This document shows, one piece after another, positions 1-8,766 of a stretch of DNA of 50,918 nt. The position numbers and the translations under genes were made by a program. The notes under the pieces were generated by a model, which searched no databases, had not been told where the DNA came from, and saw nothing but the letters and a program-made list of their open reading frames with translations. The first letter of the stretch is position 1. Each line of letters opens with the position of its first letter. This DNA comes from JBDSGC01 sp046594105 (GTDB taxonomy: Bacteria; Acidobacteriota; Thermoanaerobaculia; Gp7-AA8), in the NCBI GenBank assembly GCA_046594105.1, contig JBKJQB010000060.1:1-50918 (forward strand). The letters are read 5' to 3'.

Positions 1-1
1 C

Positions 2-592
2 ATCCGTCCGCCGGTCGTGGAAGGCACCGAACGTGTCAGCGAACGCTTTGACGTCCCCGGGTATCCAGGGGCAACTGCGAAGCTCACGATCAAGAGGGCG
101 AACCGACCGTTCGAGAGGGAGACTCCACGCATCAGGCTCGGCGGGATTCTCGTCAAGTCTCGCCATGCAGTGCATGAGTCGAGCCTTTTCGATTCCTCTC
201 TTGAGAGTGACATTCACGCGCAACACTTTTTCGGGCGTCTCGTCTGCGAGAGGATCGATGAACTCTGGAATGACTACGACGAACGCTTCGAACGAAAGGA
301 GGAATTCTCTCCCGAGAATCCCGTCCCCGTGATCGACCCGTCCAGAAAGACGGGCCTTACTCGAACGCACCCATTTGTTCAGGCATTGTCCCGAGAAGTA
401 TTGACGCGACTTCGCCCGCTGGTTGAGGAGGAACGCAAGAGGGCGGAGTCGGAGAAGGTGACGGTCGAGAACACACAAACTAGGCGTCGGCTCAACGAAT
501 TGGAGAAGGCAGCATCCGAGTTCCTCCGCGACCACTCCGCTGAGGACGATGTGGCCGCTGACCCGAACCGGTCGCATCTCTGCTCAGGCTGA
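2..592 (+). pseudogene. Truncated, frameshifted fragment of a large ATP-binding (GHKL/Hsp90-like) protein, part 1
   Basis: The frame is open to the left edge, so the 5' end lies outside the window; an internal GTG at 17 is probably not the true start. It ends at TGA 590-592. The visible part has a segment with the motif RIRLGGILVKSRHAVHESSL (about residues 40-60), an 'HFFGRL' patch, 'NPVPVIDPSRKTGL', and a charged helical stretch near the end. I recall these blocks from large bacterial proteins with an N-terminal GHKL-type ATPase domain, but that domain is not in the window, so the family call is recollection. The next frame (562-1560) continues the same kind of protein without a stop from 562, so the two pieces look like one gene split by a frameshift near 575-592. 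Confidence 0.45.
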
Positions 593-648
593 AACGAAAG
601 GGCTACGATCTTCAGCCGCCCTATGCCCAATTGGTCTGTGGACACTCT

Positions 649-1560
649 ATGTCGTTCACCTTCACACTCATGCGCGAGGCATACCCGGAGTTTGAGGTTG
701 GTTCCGGCGTGTCAATCGAAACGCTGTCCAACGCGATCCACTCGGACACATCAGTGGGCCTGCTGGAGCCTCACCCGACGCGGGAGGCTGTACTTCGAAT
801 GCGGTTCAAGATCACGGCTCGAGCGGTGAGTCTCGCCACTGGAGTGAGGGTGCGCCTCAACGGTATCCTCGCCGACTCTCCTATTGAAGTCCTCGCCACT
901 GAAGCCGACAAGTATCGAGATGTAGCCTCTTTCACATTTGAGCGTCGGCGGTATTCCGGCGTTTGCGGCACAAAGCGAAAGAAGCTCCGCCTTCTTGCTC
1001 CGCTCAGCCAGTGCGCCGAAGCGACCAGAGTGGAGCTGAAATCGGACTCAAAGGGGCTGACCGTTCCAAGCATTGTCACCCTGATTCCACAACCGGCCTT
1101 GGGCATTGCCATCGCGCAGTTCGTCGTGCAACTGCCAGAGCGGCCTCTTACGACAACCGTCTACGCAGCGGCACTCGATCTAGAGGTGATGGCCGAGATT
1201 CGTGCTGAACCCAATCCGGGCGCCGCGCTAAAGATCAGTATTGAAGACATCGACCTCGGGAACCAGCGATATCGCATGCGAAACAACGTGATCGAAATCG
1301 CAGCAAAACACCCGTCTCTGCGCCGCTACCTGGGATCCAAAACCGACAACTTTCCGGGTCAGGATGCGCAGCATTTTAGGGTGCTAATTGCTGAGATCGT
1401 CGCCGACGCGGTCTGTGCCGACATTGTGAGCCGAAGTATGGACGCCAATCCCGATGAGTACGCAAACGCTGACTGGGATCGTTTCTACGCGGAGTACAGT
1501 GAATACATGACGAAGTTTCTGCCCATTGCCCACCGAATCGTTCTCCCAACGCCTACTTAG
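649..1560 (+). pseudogene. Fragment of the same large ATP-binding protein, part 2 (after the frameshift)
   Basis: The first ATG of this frame is 649 (TTG at 631), but the frame is open back to 562 and reads a plausible protein (KRKGYDLQPPYAQLVCGHSM) upstream of both, with no convincing ribosome site before either start. The C-terminus carries a distinctive block (about the last 95 residues: HPSLRRYLG, FPGQDAQHFRVLIAEIVADA, 'EYANADWDRFYAEY', 'PIAHRIVL'). I therefore read it as the C-terminal region of the protein begun at base 2, not as an independent gene. Function is unknown. It could instead be a separately translated small protein, or an intact gene hidden by a one-base sequencing error. 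Confidence 0.45.
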
Positions 1561-2057
1561 GAACTTCCCGCTATCATCGGGGTGCTGATCGCATTGCGGC
1601 ATCACCAAACCGGTCTCTGGCTCATCACACCGAACTCGCGCTCGCAGCGGACGTGGCCCGTTGTTCTGTGTGGTCCCGAGTGCTTTACAAAAAGGGAGAT
1701 GCTCAGGTCTCCCCTCGGCCGCTCCGCGAGTCGAAGGAATAGACGGCGAATGGTTTGAGTCGGTCCAGTGCGAATGGTGCGAATCGAAACCGACTTCAGC
1801 CGGCACGACGCCGAAGAGCAGCGTGATTTTGACCGCGCGGCGAAAGGGAGAAGCTCGGGGAGACGGAAGGAACGATCGCTCCCTGAAATCAGCTCCGACT
1901 TCGATCTGCCGTTCGTTTCGCTTCAAAATCCGATGGTAGACCCCCAATTCCTTCAGGTCGTGTAGAGATGAATCGCCTACCGCACCCCCGCGCTTCCGGC
2001 GGACTGGAGCCAGCTTGAGTGGGCGTATCCTCCGCGATTCACGAACGTACTACCTTC
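1561..2057. other. Intergenic stretch, no supported gene
   Basis: About 500 bases separate the frameshifted ATPase piece from the three-gene operon. Short open frames exist (for example 1661-1939 on + and 1384-1947 on -), but they have no ribosome site, recognisable motif or clear codon bias. The composition looks like decayed or rearranged accessory DNA. Confidence 0.4.
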
Positions 2058-2795
2058 ATGAGCTACAATCTGCACGTGATGGTCACGCCGGCCGACTTCT
2101 CGGTCACAAGTTGCTGGCTTTCAGCGTTTGTACGTGTGCCTCTCGAGCCGAACCGGCTCCCGTTATCGAATCTTCAGACGTTCTACGACGGCGAGCTTTT
2201 CGTGTTTCCGTTGCCGCCTGAAGTGCCCTCCGAGATTCCCTCCGTCATCCTGAAAACGGCGGATGGCAGGCAACGTATCGAGATCTCTCGGAGCACGGTT
2301 ACCTGTCGTTGGGACGCTTCGGATCCGTCGGAAAACGTGAAGACCAGGGTCATCGAAGAAGTTGCTGAGCATCTAGCACAGGTAGTTGAACTAACGAACG
2401 CTGATGTGGGACGCATCGGTGGTGTCATGGAGCGCGTATCCGCGTCGAGCGATCCCGGTCCCGCTCTCGCGAAACAGTTCTGCCGACCTGAACTGCTTTC
2501 TGGGCCTCTGAATCGGCCGGAAGGGTTTGAGCTTCATGCCCACAAAGCCTTTTCGATGGCGAGTGTCTGGGAAGTAAATAGCTGGATTCGGATAAGGGCT
2601 GGGAAATCGGCAGCACACGGGTCTTACGATCGAGTGCTGGTTCAACAGGACATCAATACCTTGGCAGAACACTTTAGTACGCGGGCATTTTCGGGGAGTG
2701 ATGTCCGAGGCTTCGCGGCGGCCTGCGCCGGAGAATTCGAGACCGTTCTATACCTGTACTTTCAACCGAAGGCGATGATGAATGCTGACACTTGA
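2058..2795 (+). CDS. Hypothetical protein, first gene of a coupled three-gene operon
   Basis: A 245-residue protein if the ATG at 2058 (MSYNLHVMVTPADF) is used; the frame is open upstream to 2019 but those codons are unconvincing. I do not recognise the family. It has no signal peptide or membrane segment. The C-terminal third contains 'SWIRIRAGKSA' and 'VLVQQDINTLAEHF', a pattern that weakly recalls the TIGR04255-type proteins found sporadically in accessory regions; this is a guess. The next gene starts at 2782, inside the last 14 bases of this one, so the two are translationally coupled. Confidence 0.6.
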   Translation: MSYNLHVMVTPADFSVTSCWLSAFVRVPLEPNRLPLSNLQTFYDGELFVFPLPPEVPSEIPSVILKTADGRQRIEISRSTVTCRWDASDPSENVKTRVIEEVAEHLAQVVELTNADVGRIGGVMERVSASSDPGPALAKQFCRPELLSGPLNRPEGFELHAHKAFSMASVWEVNSWIRIRAGKSAAHGSYDRVLVQQDINTLAEHFSTRAFSGSDVRGFAAACAGEFETVLYLYFQPKAMMNADT

Positions 2796-3432
2796 CAGAG
2801 ATGAGACGTCTACCCAGCATCAGTTCAGAACGCTTGACGCCCGCATGCTGGAGAACATTCCTGGCGACGCATGGCTCCCGATCCTCGCAGCTCTTCGAAT
2901 GAGGTACGCTGCAAGCCATCTCTTTGCATTCAGAGATCTCTTGTCGCGAAGTGACACCTTTACACACTCGTTTGATGCGCTACAGCGTTGCAGTGCCGCA
3001 CCGTTGGTGCGCGCTTCGTTTTCTCGCCATGATGTCGCGCCAGTGGCTGACAAGCCGGAGCAGTGGCTCGCCAGTCAAATCGGAGCGATCCGAGGATTTG
3101 CTACTCTCGGAGCTGATTGGAATTCCTACGGTGCAGAGCCAGTGAATCCTATGAGCATCGAGAGCGCCATCCGTTTCCTGCGTTCTCTAGAGTCGCGATA
3201 TGGGGAAATATTCGGAGAAAAATTGAAGCCTGTGATCGTCGCACCCCTGCCCTCTGGGGGCCTCCAACTCGAGTGGGAGGGAAAAGACCGGAGGATCGAA
3301 CTCGAGATCTGGGCGAATGGCGAAACGAGTGTTCTTGAAATCGTTGGCACGACCAGCATTTCATACGTCTTCACGAGCGCTGCGAACGTTGCGGACGCGA
3401 TGAGGTCCGTGGCTGGCACCCTGATGGCATGA
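2782..3432 (+). CDS. Hypothetical protein with a 'DWNSYGA...P' block, second gene of the operon
   Basis: A 216-residue soluble protein starting at ATG 2782, overlapping the preceding gene by 14 bases. The C-terminal half holds a recognisable conserved block: 'LGADWNSYGAEPVNP' (about residues 108-122) followed by an amphipathic helix, then 'PSGGLQLEWEG' and a strand with 'IELEIWANGETSVLE'. I have seen this layout in many uncharacterised accessory-region proteins, usually next to a partner like the downstream gene; no function is known to me. The ATG of the third gene lies inside its final codons (3429 versus stop at 3432). Confidence 0.65.
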   Translation: MLTLDRDETSTQHQFRTLDARMLENIPGDAWLPILAALRMRYAASHLFAFRDLLSRSDTFTHSFDALQRCSAAPLVRASFSRHDVAPVADKPEQWLASQIGAIRGFATLGADWNSYGAEPVNPMSIESAIRFLRSLESRYGEIFGEKLKPVIVAPLPSGGLQLEWEGKDRRIELEIWANGETSVLEIVGTTSISYVFTSAANVADAMRSVAGTLMA

Positions 3433-3794
3433 CGTCGCGATCAGAGACAATCAGCGACGAGGATGATCTCTACCGCAGAGTCCTTCGGTTCCAAATTGCG
3501 GAAGGTGGCCGAGTCAGTTCCTCTGCGTTTAAGGACAGGAACAAACGTCCCCCTCGAAATCCACTGTCCGTCGACATCGCGCGCTTAACCTCCCGCGAGG
3601 AAACACTCGCGCGAGGCAAGCCGGGCATGAAGGTTGTCGTCCTTAAAGCCGAAACTCCGCGAGCGCTAGGCCTTGAGGTCGATCATTCGCCGGCGGGAGA
3701 CAACTACGCGCACGGAAAGATCTCGGGAACGTTTACTGGTGAGATATGCGAGCGCCTTGCCGCTGCCAGCACGCTTCACCCCAGCGACGTCTAA
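3429..3794 (+). CDS. Small hypothetical protein with an 'SSSAFKD' motif, third gene of the operon
   Basis: A 121-residue protein whose ATG overlaps the previous stop (ATGA-type overlap at 3429-3432). Visible blocks are an N-terminal 'DDLYRRVLRFQIAEGGRVSS', the 'SSAFKDRNKRPPRNPLSVDIA' region (about residues 30-52), and a C-terminal 'ALGLEVDHSPAGDNYAHGKI' segment with conserved-looking His and Asp. It appears to be the usual partner of the 'WNSYGA' protein. The small size and rigid coupling suggest a complex or an effector/modulator pair, but this is inference. Confidence 0.6.
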   Translation: MTSRSETISDEDDLYRRVLRFQIAEGGRVSSSAFKDRNKRPPRNPLSVDIARLTSREETLARGKPGMKVVVLKAETPRALGLEVDHSPAGDNYAHGKISGTFTGEICERLAAASTLHPSDV

Positions 3795-3845
3795 ACTGGA
3801 ACCTCGTGTGAAGAAGAAGCTCATCGAGGTAGCTAGTGTAGTGTT

Positions 3846-4085
3846 TCATCCTGTTGTTGATTTATTCGCTGCGAGCCGAGCGCGACCCACTTTTTCGATG
3901 ATGGCGTCAGCTTCAGCAGTCCAGATGTGGGGCAACGGATTCTCGTTGTGCTGGTCGATGTAGTCGCAGATCGCGGCAATCAGCTGCCGTACCGAAGTAA
4001 AGCTGCAGCGGCGGATACGTCTCGTGGTGATCTCGCGAAAGAGCCAATGGAACAGGGTCAGATCTCCACTCGGGTGCTGAAGCAA
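3846..4085 (-). pseudogene. IS630-family transposase remnant (C-terminal end)
   Basis: The minus-strand frame from 4085 to 3846 reads 'WLFREITTRRIRRCSFTSVR' then 'LIAAICDYIDQHNENPLPHIWTAEADAIIEKVGRAR'-type sequence. This matches the C-terminal end of IS630 transposases (FREIT-x-KRIRRGxFxSV, DYIxxHNxxPxPFxWTAxAxxI). The catalytic DDE domain that should lie upstream is missing; the sequence before 'FHWLFREIT' does not resemble the family. I see no terminal inverted repeats. It is a dead fragment marking past transposition at the edge of the accessory patch. Confidence 0.75.
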
Positions 4086-4240
4086 ATCAACCGATTATGA
4101 GGAACTCACGCATTCTCAGAACGTTATCGCCCAGTTTGGCGAGAGGGCGAACCGCGAAGCGAAGACCTGTCCCCGCATTCGTTCGATGGCGCGCCTCTTC
4201 TCCGCAACAAAAGAAATGCGAAGCTCCCCAGAAGCCACGG

Positions 4241-5095
4241 CTAAAAGAGGTTTCGTCGAAGGATTCCGAATGCGACCAATGCGAGCGGGATGAGGATGCC
4301 GAGGGAGCCGAGGAGGGCGGGTAGGAGCCACTGATCGGTATCCTGGCCGGCGACGCGCGCTGTCTCCGGTGTGTCCGGAAGCTGGAGGACCTTCATCTTC
4401 ACTCCAATTTCAGGGCTCCCCGAGACGAATGCGTGATCGGTGACTCGCCGGTACTCACGGCCGCCGCTCCGGTAGGCCACCACCGGGCGATAGGTGGTTC
4501 GAGAGGACCTCCCAGTCGACCGGCCCTCCATGAAGTCGACTACGGTGCCTTCGACCACGACCCCCCGCCCTCGCAGGGCGATGTAGTCACGCCGATTCTG
4601 CAGACCGCTGCGCAAGATCGCCCACCCAACCCAGGCAACGAACAGCGCCAGGAGAGTCAGCAGCGCCGAGTTTCGAATGCCGAATTTCTCGGGCACCCGG
4701 GGCGGTTCCGGAGGTCGAATGTAGACGAACTCCACATCCGGCTCGCCGCGAAGGAAGCGGGCCACATCTTCGCGTCCCCGCTCCAGCGCCCAATCGAGCG
4801 GGGTCTTCCCCGTCGAATCCATTGTGGACGCATCACCGCCGGCAGCAAGCAGAGATCGCAGCGCATCGAGCGCACACCACTTCCCGGCCAGATGGACGGG
4901 CGTGTTCCCCCTTGAATCACGCCGATTGGGATCGGCCCCGGCGGCGACCAGCGCTTCGGTCACTGCCGCATGCACCACCGCATGATGGAGAAGTGTGGAG
5001 CGCTTCTCGTCGATGAAGACAGCAAGAGAGGGCTCGCGCCGGACGCGCTCGGCGAACGACGCGGGGTTGGAATGCATCTCTTCTACGACGCCCAT
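4241..5095 (-). CDS. Ankyrin-repeat / DUF3592 membrane protein
   Basis: A 284-residue protein starting at ATG 5095. Residues about 35-115 form three ankyrin-like repeats: 'STLLHHAVVHAAVTEALVAAG', 'ADPNRRDSRGNTPVHLAGKW' and 'GDASTMDSTGKTPLDWALER'. After a proline-rich linker comes a membrane helix ('SALLTLLALFVAWVGWAIL', about 142-160), an extracytoplasmic DUF3592-like beta domain (about 165-240, with 'GVVVEGTVVDF' and 'YRPVVAYRSGGREYR'), and a second membrane helix near the C-terminus ('LLPALLGSLGILIPLALVAF'). The predicted topology has the ankyrin part in the cytoplasm. A 63-base gap to the next membrane-protein gene suggests co-transcription. The partner bound by the ankyrin domain is unknown. 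Confidence 0.75.
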   Translation of the reverse strand: MGVVEEMHSNPASFAERVRREPSLAVFIDEKRSTLLHHAVVHAAVTEALVAAGADPNRRDSRGNTPVHLAGKWCALDALRSLLAAGGDASTMDSTGKTPLDWALERGREDVARFLRGEPDVEFVYIRPPEPPRVPEKFGIRNSALLTLLALFVAWVGWAILRSGLQNRRDYIALRGRGVVVEGTVVDFMEGRSTGRSSRTTYRPVVAYRSGGREYRRVTDHAFVSGSPEIGVKMKVLQLPDTPETARVAGQDTDQWLLPALLGSLGILIPLALVAFGILRRNLF

Positions 5096-5158
5096 TGGTT
5101 CTCGTGTTGCGAGTATAGGGCGCTCGAGGCGCTACGCCGCGGCGTACAAGAAGGGGAG

Positions 5159-5902
5159 TTAACGCGAAGGCGCGGTCCTGGCTGTTCGCCGATGGACGTA
5201 GAAGAGAACGACGGAAGTGACCAGCAGCCAGATCACGATCGTCATCGCGAACGGCAGGCAGGAGTCCATCTGCCTCGAGCGATCCGCGTTCGCGTAGAAC
5301 TCCGGGGTGATGCGGCCGGATTCGGCCACGTACCACGAGCGGTTCATGAGATCGTCATCGGGTGAGCCATAGACCTCAAAGCGTTGACGGTTTGGTCCGG
5401 CTGACGACACCGTGAAGCTGGGGAACCATATCTCTTTCCCGGTCAGGGTCTTGTTCACTCCATCAGAGCTGGCCTCGCGTTGCATCCGGCCGGCCTCCCC
5501 TTCAGGAACGAGAAAGGACCAGTTCGTGAACTGCTTTTCCAGCTCATCGAGTTCGCTGGCGTAGACGACGTGAGCCACATGGCGACCATCCGTCATGATC
5601 ACGACGAACACCACAGGAAAATTGCTTGGCGCAGAGGTCACCGCAGTCTTGTATTTCTCGTCTCCGGGAGAGAACCGCAGCGCGACGAAGAGGACCGCGA
5701 TCATGACGATCGCTGCGGTGGTCACCGCCCTTCGCTGGTACGCGGCGAGGAGTCCCAACACCGCCAGTGAAGGGCCGAAGAGATAGAGCTTTGGCGCAAG
5801 TCCCAAGAAGAGCAGGAGCATCAGAGCGACGAAGACGCTCCACGCGACCCCATACGCGGTCGTCTGAGCCCGGGAGAGTGGCCGCGGTGCGGCCGGCAGC
5901 AA
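5159..5902 (-). CDS. Hypothetical membrane protein
   Basis: A 247-residue protein with an N-terminal cluster of hydrophobic helices (about residues 15-40, 40-55 and 58-80), a soluble loop of roughly 120 residues, and a C-terminal membrane helix ('PFAMTIVIWLLVTSVVLFYV'). The start is uncertain: the frame opens at TTG 5902, and no upstream ribosome site decides it. I do not recognise the soluble domain. It lies just upstream of, and in the same direction as, the ankyrin/DUF3592 gene, so the two may form a membrane module. It is divergent from the PstS-like gene. Confidence 0.6.
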   Translation of the reverse strand: MLPAAPRPLSRAQTTAYGVAWSVFVALMLLLFLGLAPKLYLFGPSLAVLGLLAAYQRRAVTTAAIVMIAVLFVALRFSPGDEKYKTAVTSAPSNFPVVFVVIMTDGRHVAHVVYASELDELEKQFTNWSFLVPEGEAGRMQREASSDGVNKTLTGKEIWFPSFTVSSAGPNRQRFEVYGSPDDDLMNRSWYVAESGRITPEFYANADRSRQMDSCLPFAMTIVIWLLVTSVVLFYVHRRTARTAPSR

Positions 5903-6107
5903 TCGTGGCAGGCCCCAAGTCTAACTCCGAGCCTACCTGGTCGTGTTGGTCGCAACGCTCGGGACGGCTGAAGCCCGTCTCCAGAGTTGCCGCCGCCGGC
6001 TCCATCGGTTCAGCAACCGAGGTGGGAACGCTCTGGCGATGTTTCGCCCTCTCCTCGGATTCATCCCGCACGGACCGGTTGTAGAATCGACAGAATCACC
6101 TCCAGAG

Positions 6108-7097
6108 ATGTCCACACGCAGAGGAATGAAGCGGACAGCAGCTCGGCTCGCGCAAGCGCCGCGCCTGGCAATGGCCATGCTCCTGGCGATCGTTCTTTCC
6201 TGCTCGCGTGCCCCACGAGACCAGAGCCGCGCTGTCATCGCCGCAAGCTATCCTCGCGTCGACGGCTCGACTTCGACTCATCCGCTCTCTGTCCTCGTGG
6301 CGTGCAAGCTTCACGGCATTGCGTACGAATGGAAGCAGCCGCCGGCTTTGGAGCGGACTGTCTTTCCCTCGCGCAAGGATCATCCTTTCCTGGCCTCGAA
6401 GATCGAGAAGACCGTTCAGCACCACGGGACCCACGAGGCCTACGCGGCTCTCATTCAGGACAGGACCGATCTGATCCTGGTGGCGCGCGAGCCGTCGCAG
6501 CGCGAACTGGACGCTGCCCGGCTGGCCCGCGTCGATCTCGACGTGATTTCCATCGCCCGCGATGCGCTGGTCTTCGTGGTGAACGTGAACAATCCGGTCG
6601 CCAACCTCACGCTCAACCAGGTCCGTGACATTTTCGGACCGCGGCGAACGAAATCATGGACTGGCCTGGGCGGGCCGGACGTGGCCATCGAGCCCTTCCA
6701 GCGTGAGCCCGACTCCGGGAGTCAGGAGCTCATGGAGAAACTGGTCATGAAGGGTTTGCCGATGCGGGACCCTCGGGAAGTGCCGCGGATTTATACGATG
6801 GGCGGCGTCGTGAGCAAGGTGGCCATGCGCGAGCGGGGGATCGCGTTTTCGATCTATTACTACCTGACCAACATGGCTCCCAACATCCGCGTCAGGATGA
6901 TCGCCATCGAGGGCGTAAGACCGACATCGAAAACGATCAGCACGGGAGCGTACCCGCTCACCTCGGAGGTCTTCGTGGTTCTGCGCAAGGGGATGCCGCC
7001 CGATAGCCCGGCGGCCCGTCTTCGCGCCTGGCTGCAGTCGGACCAGGGGCAGGCCGCGGTCCAGGAGAGCGGCTACATCCCCGGAGGACGACCATGA
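6108..7097 (+). CDS. PstS-like phosphate-type substrate-binding lipoprotein
   Basis: About 329 residues. The signal peptide ends in a lipobox-like 'AIVLSCS', so a lipid-anchored protein is predicted. The mature part begins with 'YPRVDGSTSTHPL', which matches the DGSTST phosphate-contact region of PstS, and later has 'LTLNQVRDIFGPRRTKSWTG' and 'REPDSGSQELMEKLVM', both typical of PstS-type binding proteins. No pstC, pstA, pstB or phoU gene is adjacent, so it is an orphan and may act in sensing rather than transport. ATG 6108 is chosen; ATG 6126 is equally possible, and the frame is open further upstream. The next gene overlaps by ATGA at 7094. Confidence 0.75.
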   Translation: MSTRRGMKRTAARLAQAPRLAMAMLLAIVLSCSRAPRDQSRAVIAASYPRVDGSTSTHPLSVLVACKLHGIAYEWKQPPALERTVFPSRKDHPFLASKIEKTVQHHGTHEAYAALIQDRTDLILVAREPSQRELDAARLARVDLDVISIARDALVFVVNVNNPVANLTLNQVRDIFGPRRTKSWTGLGGPDVAIEPFQREPDSGSQELMEKLVMKGLPMRDPREVPRIYTMGGVVSKVAMRERGIAFSIYYYLTNMAPNIRVRMIAIEGVRPTSKTISTGAYPLTSEVFVVLRKGMPPDSPAARLRAWLQSDQGQAAVQESGYIPGGRP

Positions 7098-8161
7098 CCG
7101 AGACGGCGTCCTCTCAGGAGAAAGCCGGCGGCCGCCTCACCGGTGCGGTCGTCGATCTCGCCGTTCTGAATCTCATCGTTGGCGGAGGGCTCGTCGCTGG
7201 CGCCATCTTTCTCTTTCTATGGAGGCACCTTCCGGTCTTCACCTATCAGCAACATCGGACCGCATCCGGGATCGCGTTCTGGATCGCTGCGATTGGCTCG
7301 CTGATGACCGTCGCTGGATTCACGTTGCGCGTCAAGATGGGATGGACTGCCTCTCTTCGACGGTTCGTCGTGGCAACCGGAATTGCAGCATTCGCTTCGG
7401 GAGTCGTGGAGATCGGTCTATACGGCGGGTCGGATCTTCTGGCCTCGTCGGGCATCGGAGTGGCGATCCTTGTGGCCGGCGTGGCGATGTTGCGAGGATG
7501 GCGGTGGGGTGGTTTCCTCGAACTGGCGATCATGGCCGCGCCTGTTGCGCGTGTCTTGTTTACCGTCCGACCATCCGACGGTCCGTGGATCCCAGTCATC
7601 ATTCTCGTGTCGCTGTTGCCTCTGGTGGCCTCTCTCGATCCGCTGATGACCATCCTCGAGTCCCCGGGCCGTGTGCGGTTCGCTGCTCCGCGCGTCGCCT
7701 GGAGGAACATTTTTCGCACCCTGGTCGTCGTCACGCTTCTCTTATGGGTTCTCGTGTTCACAAAGGGGCTTCCCCGTATTGTGCAGGCGAGGCAGTTCTC
7801 CCTGCAGAAACGCAGCCTCGCAGAGATGTACTCGATCAAGCAGGCCGTGGAGAAATACGGGGAGGCAAACAAAGTCTATCCCCCGACGCAGGATGTCGCA
7901 GCCCTGGCACGTCTGCTCGAAGCGTGCTGCATCAAGGGGATGCCGAGAAACGACCCCTGGGGCCATCCGTACGACTACCATGGGGTGACCTCACCTTCGG
8001 GCGAGGAGGGGTTCGTGATCCGAACAGCCGGATGCGACGGCATCTTCGAGCAGAAAGACCCGACCGCCTACACCGATGGAGCAGTGATCGGAGATGAACG
8101 CGACATCGTATTCAGCACCGTCAGCAAGCCGCAGTGGCCCGAGGGCCTGATGCAGCCCTGA
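7094..8161 (+). CDS. Polytopic membrane protein with a GspG-like pseudopilin C-terminal domain
   Basis: A 355-residue protein starting at ATG 7094, inside the stop of the PstS-like gene, so the two are coupled. The first 230 residues contain about seven hydrophobic helices. The C-terminal 110 residues resemble the globular domain of type II secretion pseudopilin G: a helix 'SLAEMYSIKQAVEKYGEANK', 'YPPTQDVAALARLL', 'PRNDPWGHPYDYH' and 'GFVIRTAGCDGIF', matching the DPWGxPYxY and G-x-DG hallmarks. It has no prepilin leader, so it is not a normal pilin. This is a fusion of a membrane anchor with a pseudopilin fold. Its role with the neighbouring binding protein is unknown. Confidence 0.65.
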   Translation: MTETASSQEKAGGRLTGAVVDLAVLNLIVGGGLVAGAIFLFLWRHLPVFTYQQHRTASGIAFWIAAIGSLMTVAGFTLRVKMGWTASLRRFVVATGIAAFASGVVEIGLYGGSDLLASSGIGVAILVAGVAMLRGWRWGGFLELAIMAAPVARVLFTVRPSDGPWIPVIILVSLLPLVASLDPLMTILESPGRVRFAAPRVAWRNIFRTLVVVTLLLWVLVFTKGLPRIVQARQFSLQKRSLAEMYSIKQAVEKYGEANKVYPPTQDVAALARLLEACCIKGMPRNDPWGHPYDYHGVTSPSGEEGFVIRTAGCDGIFEQKDPTAYTDGAVIGDERDIVFSTVSKPQWPEGLMQP

Positions 8162-8350
8162 GTTCTCCGGGCTCGTCAGACGATGAGAGGGGGTCTCCAC
8201 CCGGCTGCTTCCCGTCTGCTTACCGGAGGGGGCGCCGGCGCGAACTCTCTGATTCTCAACATTTTCCCGCCACGCTCGATCAGACGGCCAACAGCCGACC
8301 GAAGACCTGGCCCTCGAAAGGTCCTCTCTGTGTGGCCCGGCGGACGGCGG
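8162..8350. other. Spacer between convergent genes
   Basis: The spacer lies between the stop of the pseudopilin-like gene and the stop of the PIN toxin gene. I see no clear hairpin with a T-run and no supported gene. Confidence 0.3.
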
Positions 8351-8764
8351 TTACCAGTACGCCGCGAGACCGAACGATTCAAGGCGGTTGGCGAGCTTGC
8401 GGTCGAACGTCGCTACTGCTTCGTATCGGTTCGTCGTGGCCAGGGCGACGATCGACGCGTCCGCCAAGCCGGGGACCGGGTTCGGCCACGTTTCAAAGAT
8501 GCGGCGCCATGGGCAGTCGTCGGTGGTCTGCACGCCGGGGAAGGTCACGAGGTCACGGACCATCGTCGCGAGGCGGTCGCCGCTCACGTTGTACAGGCTC
8601 TGCAGAACGTACGTCACTTCAAAGACGACGAACTGCGGCAGGATGGCGACGAGGTTGCCGTCTTCCGCGTCCTGCAGGAGAGAGCGTGCGGCTTCGTGCT
8701 GTTTCTGGTCCCGGCCGGTGAGCAGCGACACGAACACGTTTGCATCGATGACGACGCGCTGCAC
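8351..8764 (-). CDS. vapC: PIN-domain ribonuclease toxin (VapC type)
   Basis: A 137-residue protein. It begins 'VVIDANVFVSLL' with the first catalytic Asp, has a central Glu in 'FVVFEVTYVL', and 'PGLADASIVALA' and 'AVATFDRKLANRL' near the C-terminus supply the later acidic residues of a PIN nuclease. The family are Mg-dependent RNases that act as toxins. The start is GTG 8764, two bases after the antitoxin stop (8767), a classic antitoxin-first operon. All catalytic positions appear intact. Confidence 0.85.
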   Translation of the reverse strand: MQRVVIDANVFVSLLTGRDQKQHEAARSLLQDAEDGNLVAILPQFVVFEVTYVLQSLYNVSGDRLATMVRDLVTFPGVQTTDDCPWRRIFETWPNPVPGLADASIVALATTNRYEAVATFDRKLANRLESFGLAAYW

Positions 8765-8766
8765 GC

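Noticed and set aside
1661..1939. Possible small gene in the 1.6-2.0 kb spacer
   Set aside because: It has low-complexity, shifting reading frames, no ribosome site and no recognisable motif.
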